Made by a program: the position numbers and the translations under genes
Shown: positions 8,503 through 16,643 of the stretch, one piece after another
How the letters are laid out: every line of letters starts with the position of its first letter
Position numbering within the stretch: position 1 is the first letter of the stretch
The notes under the pieces: generated by a model
Seen by the model: only the letters and a program-made list of their open reading frames with translations
What the model was told of the DNA's origin: nothing
Database searches by the model: none
Source: RGIG3077 sp045541475
GTDB taxonomy: Bacteria; Bacillota; Clostridia; Oscillospirales; Ruminococcaceae
Direction of reading: 5' to 3'
Length of the DNA stretch: 64,000 nt
Assembly: GCA_045541475.1 (NCBI GenBank)
Contig: JAZQJI010000033.1
Coordinates: 62,001 to 126,000, forward strand

Positions 8503-10350
8503 ATGAAGAAAAAGGATATCAACAAGAACAGAATTTTGCTTGAGCTGTTTGATTTGGTTCTTATAGCTCTTTGCTGTGTTGCGTCCTATGTGCTGTTAAA
8601 GGTTTTTTCTGAGCCGCTTAACCCTCAACGTGCTGACTTGATCGTTTCTGTTATTGCAATGCCCTTGTGCTGCGTTTTAGGAATGAGCGTCTGCGGTGCA
8701 TACGGCGCAATCATTAAATACTCAAACGTTACAGACTATTTCCGTTACCTACTCGGTCTGCTTTGCGGAACAGTGCTTTATTATGCGGTTATTATAACCT
8801 TTAATTTATCAGGCAAATTTGAAATCCCGCTTTCTGAAGTTTTCGGATTGTTCTGCAACTTTCTTACATACGCAGCAATTATTGCTTCAAGAATTTGCTA
8901 CTATTACATATACGATATGAAAGTGCGTTCCGGCAAGCGTCAGCTTGGTTCAAGAACGTTGATTGTCGGCGGTGGTGAGCTTTGCCGTCAGATTTTGATA
9001 GAAATGAAGCGCAGCAGCGAGTATCGTCCTATCTGCATACTCGATGATGATCCCAAAAAGCTTTCCCGCAAGATTGACGGTATACCCATTGTAGGCACAA
9101 CCAACAGTATTCGTGATATCTGCATCGGCTATGATATCGATACAATATTCATAGCTATGCCCTCGTGCACGGATAAAAAGCGCAGAAGCATACTCAAAAA
9201 ATGCTCTGAAATTAACTGCCGTGTAAAGCAAATACCCTATATGCACGAGCTTATCTCTGATAATCTACTCTCTCAGGCAAACAACATTCATACCGAAGAA
9301 TTACTTGAGCGACCTGAAATATCTTTTGATAACGAAAATCTAAAGGGCTTTATCTGCGGCAAGGTTTGCCTTGTGGCAGGCGTGGGCTCAATCGGCAGTG
9401 AAATTGCTCATCAGATTGCCCGCTACGCCCCAAAAACGCTTATTTTGCTTGATTATTACGAAAATAATGCTTATGATACTTTACAGCAGTTGAAAATGGA
9501 ACACGGCGACAAACTTGATATTGTTACTATTATTGCATCGGTGTGCGATTACGACCGTATGCGTACTGTTTTTGAAACCTACAAACCCGATGCTGTTTTC
9601 CATTGTGCTGCTCACAAGCATATTCCGCTTATGGAAACACAGCCCATGGAGGCTATCAAGAACAATATTCTCGGACTTTTAAACGCAGCAACTTTGGCCG
9701 AATTTTACAGCATACCTAAATTTGTTTTTGTATCATCAAACATTGCGGTTTACCCGAAAAACGTGCTTGGCGCAACAAAAGCGTGCTGCGAGATGATTAT
9801 GCAGTATATGTCGCAGAACGATAACGATACCGACTTTATCACAACACGTTTTGGCAACGTGCTTGATTCAAATGGATCTGTTGTGCCGCTTTTCCGCAAG
9901 CAGATAGAAAACGGCGGTCCCGTTACCGTAACCCACCCCGATATTGTGCGTGATTTTATCACCCTGCCCGAAGCCGCTTCGCTTGTACTTCAATCCGCAG
10001 CAATGGCTCAAGGCGGAGAAATCTTCGTTTTGTATATGAACAGACCTGTGCGTATTGTAGAGCTTGCTGAAAAGCTCATAAAAATGTACGGTAAAATTCC
10101 GCATGAAGATATTGAAATTAAGTTTACAGGACTTCGCCCCGGCGAAATGATTTCTGATAGAGTTTTGTTTGACAGAGCGCAGGTTAGCGCTACTGAAAAT
10201 GAAAAGATTTTCATCGGCACACAGCCCAATATCGACGCAAACGTATTCTTTGGCAAGCTTTCAGAGCTTAAAGCGGCTTCAAACGCCAACGATGCAGATA
10301 AAACCGTTGCCTTGCTGAAAGAAATTGTCCCGATTTTTGATGAAGATTAA
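8503..10350 (+). CDS. FlaA1/CapD-like membrane nucleotide-sugar epimerase/dehydratase, atypical active site
   Basis: This 615-residue protein has the layout of PglF/WbpM/CapD enzymes: four membrane helices (about 12-130), a CoA-binding-like Rossmann domain (about 145-240), and an SDR domain (about 285-600). Family motifs are plain: FHCAAHKHIPLMETQP, TRFGNVLDSNGSVVPLF and GLRPGE. Two catalytic features differ. The usual TDK triad (STDKAV) is S412-N413-I414 here, and the dinucleotide motif GxGGSIGSE reads GVGSIGSE after an Ala. It may therefore lack UDP-GlcNAc 4,6-dehydratase activity, or act on something else. A single gene with its own ribosome site (AAAAGAGAG) and its own intergenic gap after cca. 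Confidence 0.88.
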   Translation: MKKKDINKNRILLELFDLVLIALCCVASYVLLKVFSEPLNPQRADLIVSVIAMPLCCVLGMSVCGAYGAIIKYSNVTDYFRYLLGLLCGTVLYYAVIITFNLSGKFEIPLSEVFGLFCNFLTYAAIIASRICYYYIYDMKVRSGKRQLGSRTLIVGGGELCRQILIEMKRSSEYRPICILDDDPKKLSRKIDGIPIVGTTNSIRDICIGYDIDTIFIAMPSCTDKKRRSILKKCSEINCRVKQIPYMHELISDNLLSQANNIHTEELLERPEISFDNENLKGFICGKVCLVAGVGSIGSEIAHQIARYAPKTLILLDYYENNAYDTLQQLKMEHGDKLDIVTIIASVCDYDRMRTVFETYKPDAVFHCAAHKHIPLMETQPMEAIKNNILGLLNAATLAEFYSIPKFVFVSSNIAVYPKNVLGATKACCEMIMQYMSQNDNDTDFITTRFGNVLDSNGSVVPLFRKQIENGGPVTVTHPDIVRDFITLPEAASLVLQSAAMAQGGEIFVLYMNRPVRIVELAEKLIKMYGKIPHEDIEIKFTGLRPGEMISDRVLFDRAQVSATENEKIFIGTQPNIDANVFFGKLSELKAASNANDADKTVALLKEIVPIFDED

Positions 10351-10355
10351 CCCTG

Positions 10356-10545
10356 CACCGTGCTCGGTGTAGAGCAATTCTCCACTCAATTATAGTTGAA
10401 TGAAACATAAAAATAAATAAGCCCTCCCGAACGGGAGGGCAATTTTTGTTATATGGTCGTGCAAAAACAAATATTAATGAGTCAACAAAGCCACAAAATG
10501 CGCTGTCGGGCGCACCCGACTTCCCCTTATGTTTTCCCACTTACA
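10356..10545. repeat. Modular dispersed repeat copy 2
   Basis: The convergent gap after the CapD-like gene carries the same modules as 3412-3893. It has the hairpin GCCCTCCC-GAAC-GGGAGGGC at 10421-10440, with the same AATAAATAAG lead-in. It also has the 55-bp module at 10447-10501 containing GTTATATGGTCGTGC and AATGAGTCAACAAAGCC. A further hairpin is GTCGGG-CGCA-CCCGAC at 10505-10520, followed by a CTTCCCCTTATG tail that resembles 3770-3781. The order of modules differs from copy 1. Confidence 0.8.
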
Positions 10546-10560
10546 CACAGTTATTGTTTC

Positions 10561-10821
10561 TTATTTTTTAAGAATTGATATTACAGTAATTATCATGCCA
10601 ACAAGAGTTATAACGTTAAGCGTTCCAAAAATCTTTGTACCGACGGAATCTCCGTCATTTGCCGAGAGTATACAGAAGAAAATGAAAGATGCCAGGCAAG
10701 CGGAGAACAACACCAAAGCTGATGCTATTCTTTTTCCTTTCGCCAAATCCTTATCATTTGCAGCATCGGATAACAACTCGCCTATGAATAGAACGATCAA
10801 CTCAATTATATCACCAAGCAC
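10561..10821 (-). CDS. Small uncharacterised membrane protein
   Basis: An 86-residue protein with three hydrophobic stretches, near residues 5-15, 31-52 and 64-83, joined by short charged loops. It starts at GTG 10821, preceded at 8-nt distance by a strong AGAGGGG ribosome site, which is the main reason to accept it as real. It lies 31 bp after maf on the same strand and is probably the last gene of that cluster. I do not recognise a family. Confidence 0.65.
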   Translation of the reverse strand: MLGDIIELIVLFIGELLSDAANDKDLAKGKRIASALVLFSACLASFIFFCILSANDGDSVGTKIFGTLNVITLVGMIITVISILKK

Positions 10822-10852
10822 AAAATAACCCCTCTGCGATAATTCAGCAAAT

Positions 10853-11419
10853 TTACTGTCGCATCAAAGCCTCAATCGCTTTTTTCAATCTTGCGACGGG
10901 CAAGCCGACAATGTTGAAATAATCTCCGTTGATTTCTTTCACAAACAGTGAAGCTTTGCCCTGTATTCCATAGCCGCCCGCTTTGTCATAAGGCTCGTCG
11001 GAATCAATATAGGCAAAGATCTCATCATCGCTAAGCTCATAAAAGCTGACTTTTGTCACTTGCGAAAAACTAACCCTTTTGCCGTTGTAGGCAAGGCAAA
11101 CGCCACTAATTACCTCATGCGTGCGGTTGGAAAGCATACGCATCATTTTTTCTGCGTCGCTGCGATCGCAAGGTTTGCCCAAAATCACGCCATCTACTGC
11201 TACAACTGTATCGCACGAGATAACGAGTGCATCTTTTTTCAGAGAGTCTTCAAGTGCATCGTTCTTGCGGATTGCAATAATTTCAGGAATTTGTGCAACA
11301 TCAACACCAATCGGAACAGTTTCGTCGCAATCTGTGGGGATTACATAAAATTCATCAAATATTAGCTGCAAAAGCTCTTTCCTTCTCGGTGATGCCGATG
11401 CAAGAATTACTTTTTCCAT
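10853..11419 (-). CDS. maf: Maf-family nucleoside triphosphate pyrophosphatase
   Basis: A 188-residue Maf/ham1-like protein that hydrolyses non-canonical or modified nucleoside triphosphates (dTTP/UTP and methylated forms in studied members) and is linked to septum and shape control. Visible motifs are SASPRR near residue 8, the SCDTVV core near residue 68 and GYGIQGKASLFV near residue 148. The ATG at 11419 follows GGAGAAATAAT. It lies downstream of the EF-G-like gene, separated by a hairpin at 11458-11484, and upstream of the small membrane protein. Confidence 0.93.
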   Translation of the reverse strand: MEKVILASASPRRKELLQLIFDEFYVIPTDCDETVPIGVDVAQIPEIIAIRKNDALEDSLKKDALVISCDTVVAVDGVILGKPCDRSDAEKMMRMLSNRTHEVISGVCLAYNGKRVSFSQVTKVSFYELSDDEIFAYIDSDEPYDKAGGYGIQGKASLFVKEINGDYFNIVGLPVARLKKAIEALMRQ

Positions 11420-11457
11420 ATTATTTCTCCGTTTTTGATATATTTTGCTATTAAAAC

Positions 11458-11484
11458 GACCGCAAAGTTAATGCCTTTGCGGTC
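11458..11484 (-). terminator. Hairpin between the EF-G-like gene and maf
   Basis: GACCGCAAAG (11458-11467) and CTTTGCGGTC (11475-11484) form a perfect 10-bp stem. On the minus strand it is followed by GTTTTAA, so it can end or attenuate transcription before maf. Confidence 0.65.
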
Positions 11485-11499
11485 TGTTTTATTTTTCGA

Positions 11500-13551
11500 T
11501 TATTCTTCAGTTGCCAAACTTGCAACAACTTCATCAAGAAGAACCGAGGGAAGCGGATCGTATCTGAGGAAGTCAAGCGCGTAGGAACCTCTGCCCATTG
11601 TTACCTGACGGATAAGCATTGTATAATCATGCATTTCTCTTATCGGAACTTCAGCAAGAACTTCAGTCATAGGCTTGCCATCAATAGGATTCATGCCCAA
11701 AACTTTACCTCTACGCTTGTTCAAATCGCCCATGATATCACCTGTGCAATCGTTGGGAACTATAACCGAAAGACTGCCGATAGGCTCAAGCAATACGGGC
11801 TGAGCGTTGTATTTAGGATCTTTAAGCTGTTTGAAAGCAAGTGAAGCAGCTGTTTTGAACGCCATTTCTGAAGAGTCAACAGCGTGGTAAGAACCATCAA
11901 CAAGAGTAGCTTTGATTTTAACTACGGGACAACCTGCAAGTATACCCTTCTTTACACATTCCTGCAAGCCTTTTTCAACTGCGGGGAAGAAGTTCTTGGG
12001 AACAGCACCGCCGAATACCTGCTCTTCGAATACGAGTTCTTCGCTTTCGCAGGGTTCGAAAATAATTTTAACGTGACCAAACTGACCATGACCGCCGGAC
12101 TGTTTCTTGTGCTTGCCTTCGATAGGTTCAGTCTTTTTGCGGATTGTTTCTTTATAAGCAACCTTGGGAACGGACAGAACTACGTCTGCGCCGAACTTGG
12201 ATTTGAGTTTAGCAACAGCAACGTCAAGATGCAATTCGCCCAAACCGCTGAGCACCATTTCCTTAGTGGTTTTATCAAGCACATAGGACAATGTGGGATC
12301 TTCTTCAAGCAATTTCTGCATACCTGTACCGATTTTGCTTTCATCGCCCTGTGATTTTGCCTTAACCGCCATGGAGAAGCAACCTCTGGGATATTTAACA
12401 GCAGGACAGCTTACAACGCGTGAAGCAGAGCAGAGTGTATCTGAAGTATTTGCTGAAAGTTTTGTAGCTACTACGATATCGCCTGCGTTTGCACTTGAAA
12501 CTTCAATCTGCTTTTTACCCTGAACAACGAAAATCTTGCCGATTTTTTCGGTTTCGCCCGTGGTTGAATTAACCACATCATCACCTGTTGAAATCTTACC
12601 GGACATAACCTTGATGTAGGAAAGTTTGCCGAAAGGATCAGCGCAAGTTTTGAAAACAAACGCAGCCAAAGGAGCATCTTCTTTATAATCAAGCTTAACA
12701 TCGCCTGCAACAATAGGATTCTGATCTGCTGAGAAGGGCAGATATGTAGAAATCATATGCAGAGCGGTTTCGATACCGATAAGTGTTGTAGAGCTTACGC
12801 AGATAACGGGAATAACGCTGCCGCTGAGCAAGCCTGCATGCATGCCCTTGAGCATTTCTTCAGGGGTGAATGACTCGCCGGCAAAGAATTTTTCCATATA
12901 CTCTTCACTGGTTTCTGCAACAGCTTCGCTAATTGCGGAAATGTATGTATCCATATCAATATCTGCGGGGATATCAACTTGTTTGGAAACGCCCTTATCA
13001 TCAAAAGCAAATGCGCAGTTTTCGGGGATATTAGTGATGCAGTCGATTTTGCCGTTTGTAACGTGGGGCACGCAAATAGGTGCAACGCCGTTACCAAAAG
13101 TTTCCTTAAGCTGTGCAACGGTTTTTTCAAAGCTAGCGTTGGGATCATCAAGGTTTGTGATAACAAACATCTTCGGCTTTGAGCCAGCAGCTTCAAAAGC
13201 CTTTTCGGTGCCGACCTTTACGCCATCCTTAGCGGATACTGTGATGAGTATTGAACCGCCTGCACTTACGCCTTCGGCAAGGCCGCCTGCAAAACCAAAC
13301 AAGCCGGGAGTATCTATAATATTAATTTTAAGATCCTTATATTCATAATAAGCAAGAGATGTACTGAGAGATGTTTTCCTCTTGATTTCTTCTGGGTCAA
13401 AGTCGCACACTGTGTTACCGTCAGCAACTTTGCCAAGACGGTCAATCATCTTTGCTTTAAAAAGCAAAGCTTCTGCAAATGATGTCTTACCCGAGCCGCT
13501 ATGTCCGGCAAGAGCGATATTTTTTATCTTGTTTGCTGAAAATTGTTTCAT
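11500..13551 (-). CDS. Elongation factor G-like GTPase (EF-G2 / FusA2 type)
   Basis: A 683-residue translational GTPase with the EF-G domain order: G domain, OB fold, and domains III-V with the SGGHGQFGHVKI and GRGSYALDF signatures. The P-loop is GHSGSGKT (16-23) and G3 is DTPG (80-83). As in other EF-G2 paralogues, the switch I region reads DFDPEEIKRKTSLSTSL rather than the EF-G ERGITI form. The G4 motif NKxD is replaced by TNLD at residues 132-135, which should alter guanine recognition. The cellular role of such paralogues is unclear. The ATG follows AGGAGAG. First gene of the minus-strand cluster with maf. Confidence 0.9.
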   Translation of the reverse strand: MKQFSANKIKNIALAGHSGSGKTSFAEALLFKAKMIDRLGKVADGNTVCDFDPEEIKRKTSLSTSLAYYEYKDLKINIIDTPGLFGFAGGLAEGVSAGGSILITVSAKDGVKVGTEKAFEAAGSKPKMFVITNLDDPNASFEKTVAQLKETFGNGVAPICVPHVTNGKIDCITNIPENCAFAFDDKGVSKQVDIPADIDMDTYISAISEAVAETSEEYMEKFFAGESFTPEEMLKGMHAGLLSGSVIPVICVSSTTLIGIETALHMISTYLPFSADQNPIVAGDVKLDYKEDAPLAAFVFKTCADPFGKLSYIKVMSGKISTGDDVVNSTTGETEKIGKIFVVQGKKQIEVSSANAGDIVVATKLSANTSDTLCSASRVVSCPAVKYPRGCFSMAVKAKSQGDESKIGTGMQKLLEEDPTLSYVLDKTTKEMVLSGLGELHLDVAVAKLKSKFGADVVLSVPKVAYKETIRKKTEPIEGKHKKQSGGHGQFGHVKIIFEPCESEELVFEEQVFGGAVPKNFFPAVEKGLQECVKKGILAGCPVVKIKATLVDGSYHAVDSSEMAFKTAASLAFKQLKDPKYNAQPVLLEPIGSLSVIVPNDCTGDIMGDLNKRRGKVLGMNPIDGKPMTEVLAEVPIREMHDYTMLIRQVTMGRGSYALDFLRYDPLPSVLLDEVVASLATEE

Positions 13552-13781
13552 TTGTTTCTCTCCTGAAATACTGAATTGAGCTTTAACACGCCCTATGTGA
13601 AATTATACAATATTTTTAAAATAATTTCAACAGAATTTATTAATTTCAGCGGTTTACACAACAATTCATATATTTTTAATGCAATTTAACCAAAAAAACA
13701 TTTTTGTGTGTTGAAAAGTGGGTATTATGCACAAACGGCACAAATTATGCGTAATATCAAAAAAACAGTAACTCAAATCAA

Positions 13782-13816
13782 AAAAGGTGCGATATCGTTA
13801 TGATATCGCACCTTTT
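13782..13816 (-). terminator. Strong terminator of the HPr-like gene
   Basis: AAAAGGTGCGATATC (13782-13796) and its exact complement at 13802-13816 form a 15-bp stem with a 5-nt loop. On the minus strand it runs into seven T residues, downstream of the HPr-like gene. Confidence 0.85.
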
Positions 13817-13872
13817 ATTAACACCCTTACGGGCGGAATTTTTGAAATCCTTGTGAGATTTACTTTGAAAAA

Positions 13873-14136
13873 TTACGCAACGGAATAACCAACGTTATTC
13901 TTTCTCAAAGCAGCCTCAATGATTTCTGCGTCATGCTCAGTATTCGTTGTAATAGTTACCGGGCGGTTGAGGTCCAGCGAAAAGAATCCAAGTACGCTTT
14001 TTGCATTTACGGCATAGCCGTCGGATTCGTTTTCTGCTACAACATCTGCGCTGCAGCGCTCAGTTGCCGCAAACACTGTCTTCTGAACAGTAAGCGAATT
14101 AAGCATCACATTGTACTTTTTTGTCATCAACATCAT
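13873..14136 (-). CDS. HPr-like protein lacking the phospho-histidine
   Basis: An 87-residue protein with the size and overall pattern of the HPr fold (SVLGFFSLDLNRPVTITT resembles the HPr SILGLMSLGIKQG strand-helix). The N-terminal GLHARPA active-site motif is absent. The corresponding stretch reads LTVQKTVFAATER, so it cannot take phosphate on His15 as PTS HPr does. The start chosen, ATG 14136, follows AAGGAGGAG by about 8 nt. The longer frame from 14163 runs through that ribosome site. A single gene ended by a strong hairpin. Its role is unknown; a regulatory or structural HPr relative is an inference. Confidence 0.7.
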   Translation of the reverse strand: MMLMTKKYNVMLNSLTVQKTVFAATERCSADVVAENESDGYAVNAKSVLGFFSLDLNRPVTITTNTEHDAEIIEAALRKNNVGYSVA

Positions 14137-14360
14137 AGCTGACTCCTCCTTTGTGCAGTGCACAGCGTTCTTTCTTTTTATGCTGTGCTGTTTCTTTGTT
14201 CTTCACATATTATCTATGCGTCAGGATTTATTCTCTTTCTCAACCCTGCGACTACATTATACAATGGTTGAAAACTTTTTTCAAGACTAATATTTGACGA
14301 AACACACAAACAATATATGTTGAATTGTAGCATATTGCACAAATCGCAGTCCGAAAGGAT

Positions 14361-14390
14361 GTCCCCCGAGAGCTTGTATTCTCGGGGGAC
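14361..14390 (-). terminator. Hairpin downstream of the GH9 gene
   Basis: GTCCCCCGAG at 14361-14370 pairs exactly with CTCGGGGGAC at 14381-14390. It lies 29 bp beyond the GH9 stop. The following minus-strand T-rich tract is weak (ATCCTTTC), so it may act as a terminator or as an mRNA 3'-end stabiliser. Confidence 0.6.
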
Positions 14391-14418
14391 ACGATTATTA
14401 ATTTTGAAGAAATTTAGA

Positions 14419-16275
14419 TTAAACGGGAAGTGAATCTACTGAACCTACTGCAAATCTTGCAATAAGTGTAGCATCAAGTGCGTTTATCTTACCGTCGAGG
14501 TTAACGTCGCAAGCGATTTTTGCCGTATCGCTTAAGGTATATGTTCCCACTGCAGATCTTGCAACAAGAGTTGCGTCCATAGCATTTACTTTACCGTCGT
14601 TATTTGCGTCGCCGTAAAGTATAGATGCACCTTGAGTGTAGGAAGCTGTGATTGTTACGTTTTCTGCGGGCATTGTAAATGTGTAAGAACCATTTGAACC
14701 GCTGTAACTTAATGTTGTGCCTGAAGCAGTTTTAATAGAAAGCTCAGGTCCTTCAGGATTATCAACAGTAGGTGTGAGTGTGAAGGATACGGATGTATCA
14801 GCTTCAGCGTTGGTTGTTGAAAGAGCAATTGTGCAGTTTGAAAGGTTAGTTGAAATATCGTATGTTGCTGCTGTCTGAGAATCAAGGCAAACCTCAATTT
14901 CGTCATTGATGTAAGTAACAACTGAACCTGTGCCGTGAATTTCGTAAAGACCTGCAAGAGCGCCCACGCAAGCTGCGTTGTAGTCAACTGCAATTTCGTT
15001 TGCAGTGTAGTCATTTACAGAGTCGGTATAACTGCCGCTTTGGCTGGTAGGACCGCCAACAAGTGCGCCAATGAGAGTGTGGCCGCTGCTTGAATAGCCT
15101 GTTTTGCCATTAACACCGTTAGATCCGTCGTAGCTATCATAACCCGAAGCTGCTCTGTGGTGAGGATATTTAGCGGAGTTATCTCCAAGACCGGTAATAA
15201 AGCAAGCCTTTGCACCATTTCCGCCAAGGATATAGGTCATCTGCCACTTAGCCCAGTTTTGATAATTGCTGTTGTTTGTATGCTTAGCAACAACAAGTGC
15301 ACAAAGCTGCATTGCCGTATTGTATCTTGCAGAACCCCACTGCTGCAAGAACCAATAACTTGAATAAGAGGAACTGATCTGTCCGTTGATGTAATTGTTT
15401 GCAGCAGACCAATTGTTGTTGATGTAGCCATCGAGGATTGCATTGCCGAGATTTACATTGTTCCAGCAGTGAATCCAATATACAGTTGAAGGCTTGAGGC
15501 TGTCGAATACGCTTTTATATGTAGATTCTTTTGTTGCAAGGTAAAGCCAGCCTGCTGCCCAGCCGATATCATCCGTACAAGCTTCGGAGTTATAGAACGA
15601 CACAGCATAATTTGAACGATACTGATTTGCAAAATTAAATAGAGCCTTTGCGTAAGTCAAATCTTCTGCATTGCCGAAGTTGATGTACGAAATTGCAAGC
15701 GCTGCCGCATATTGAGCAGCAATGTTGCTTGCACCGTTGGAAGTCCAGAGGCAACGTCCCCACTGACTCTGAGACTGTTTTTCGGGAGCACCCCAGTAAG
15801 CATGGTCCGTATTACCTTCGCCGGCTTCGTACATGAAGTTTGTAACAGAACCGTTAGAAAGCTTTGTGCAATCCTTAAAATACTGGCAGAAATGATCGCT
15901 TACCATCTTAAAATGAGTTGTAAGTCCAAGTTCTTCATAAACATCGCTGTATTCGTAATATCCCCAGCCAAGCGTTGAAGCCGCATAGCCCTGAGGCAAA
16001 CCGAACATAACGTGGTCACCTGCGTCATGATATCCGCCGGGAACATCGGAATATGTGTGACAGTCATCACGCCAGGTAACGTGCGAATGTTCGCCAACCT
16101 GGTCGCCGCACATATTTGCATCATAGAAATAAAGAGAATACTGCAGTGCCTTTGCGTAGTCGCTTGTATCAACATTTGCAGCTGACGCAGTGGTAACAGA
16201 GCCCGTTGCTATTGATGCAGCAATACTTGCCGACGCAAAAACCGCAAGTGCTCTTTTGAATAGACCTTTTTTCAT
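14419..16275 (-). CDS. Secreted GH9 endoglucanase with C-terminal type I dockerin
   Basis: A 618-residue cellulase. A signal peptide of about 32 residues ends at ASA-AN. The GH9 catalytic domain spans about 35-455. DVPGGYHDAGDHVMFG holds the catalytic-base Asp pair, HHRAASG is the conserved His motif, and the acid Glu lies in NDYTANEIAVDYNAA. A beta-rich module follows at about 470-550. A dockerin at about 554-618 has two calcium loops (GDANNDGKVNAMD and CDVNLDGKINALD), which should dock the enzyme onto a cohesin scaffold. The ATG follows AAAGGAAGGG. It is divergent from the GH5 gene, whose C-terminus is closely similar. Confidence 0.95.
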   Translation of the reverse strand: MKKGLFKRALAVFASASIAASIATGSVTTASAANVDTSDYAKALQYSLYFYDANMCGDQVGEHSHVTWRDDCHTYSDVPGGYHDAGDHVMFGLPQGYAASTLGWGYYEYSDVYEELGLTTHFKMVSDHFCQYFKDCTKLSNGSVTNFMYEAGEGNTDHAYWGAPEKQSQSQWGRCLWTSNGASNIAAQYAAALAISYINFGNAEDLTYAKALFNFANQYRSNYAVSFYNSEACTDDIGWAAGWLYLATKESTYKSVFDSLKPSTVYWIHCWNNVNLGNAILDGYINNNWSAANNYINGQISSSYSSYWFLQQWGSARYNTAMQLCALVVAKHTNNSNYQNWAKWQMTYILGGNGAKACFITGLGDNSAKYPHHRAASGYDSYDGSNGVNGKTGYSSSGHTLIGALVGGPTSQSGSYTDSVNDYTANEIAVDYNAACVGALAGLYEIHGTGSVVTYINDEIEVCLDSQTAATYDISTNLSNCTIALSTTNAEADTSVSFTLTPTVDNPEGPELSIKTASGTTLSYSGSNGSYTFTMPAENVTITASYTQGASILYGDANNDGKVNAMDATLVARSAVGTYTLSDTAKIACDVNLDGKINALDATLIARFAVGSVDSLPV

Positions 16276-16508
16276 AAAATAATCTACCCTTCCTTTCGGT
16301 AATGATTTTTGTTAAAGTTCCAAAAAATACAAACGCACAAACAACGCAGATACAGCAACTTGTAAACTGCACAAAATAATTTGATATGTTTGTATCTAAT
16401 TGGTTTCATTTTACAATATATTCGTGCCGATTTCAATAGCAAAGCTGTTTTGTTTACATATTTGAAACATATTATTTTCCGTTTATCAATATAACAGCTA
16501 CTTGTTCG

Positions 16509-16522
16509 TGGTAACGATTTCA
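16509..16522. promoter_or_regulatory. Possible catabolite-repression (cre-like) site
   Basis: TGGTAACGATTTCA matches the CcpA cre consensus TGWAANCGNTNWCA except at positions 3 and 4. It lies between the divergent GH9 and GH5 genes, about 55 bp upstream of the GH5 promoter. The rest of this 368-bp gap shows nothing else I can name besides the GH5 promoter. Confidence 0.3.
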
Positions 16523-16575
16523 ACACAAATATCAAAACATTTTATTAAAAATAGTACAAATTACACCAAAAACAC

Positions 16576-16604
16576 TTGACCTGCCACACGTTTTATAGTA
16601 TAAT
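16576..16604 (+). promoter_or_regulatory. Promoter of the GH5 gene
   Basis: TTGACC at 16576-16581 and TATAAT at 16599-16604 with an exact 17-bp spacer form a near-consensus sigma-A promoter 40 bp upstream of the GH5 start. Confidence 0.75.
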
Positions 16605-16643
16605 GTATTTGTGATATTTTGCTAATTTAAGGAGGAGATTATT

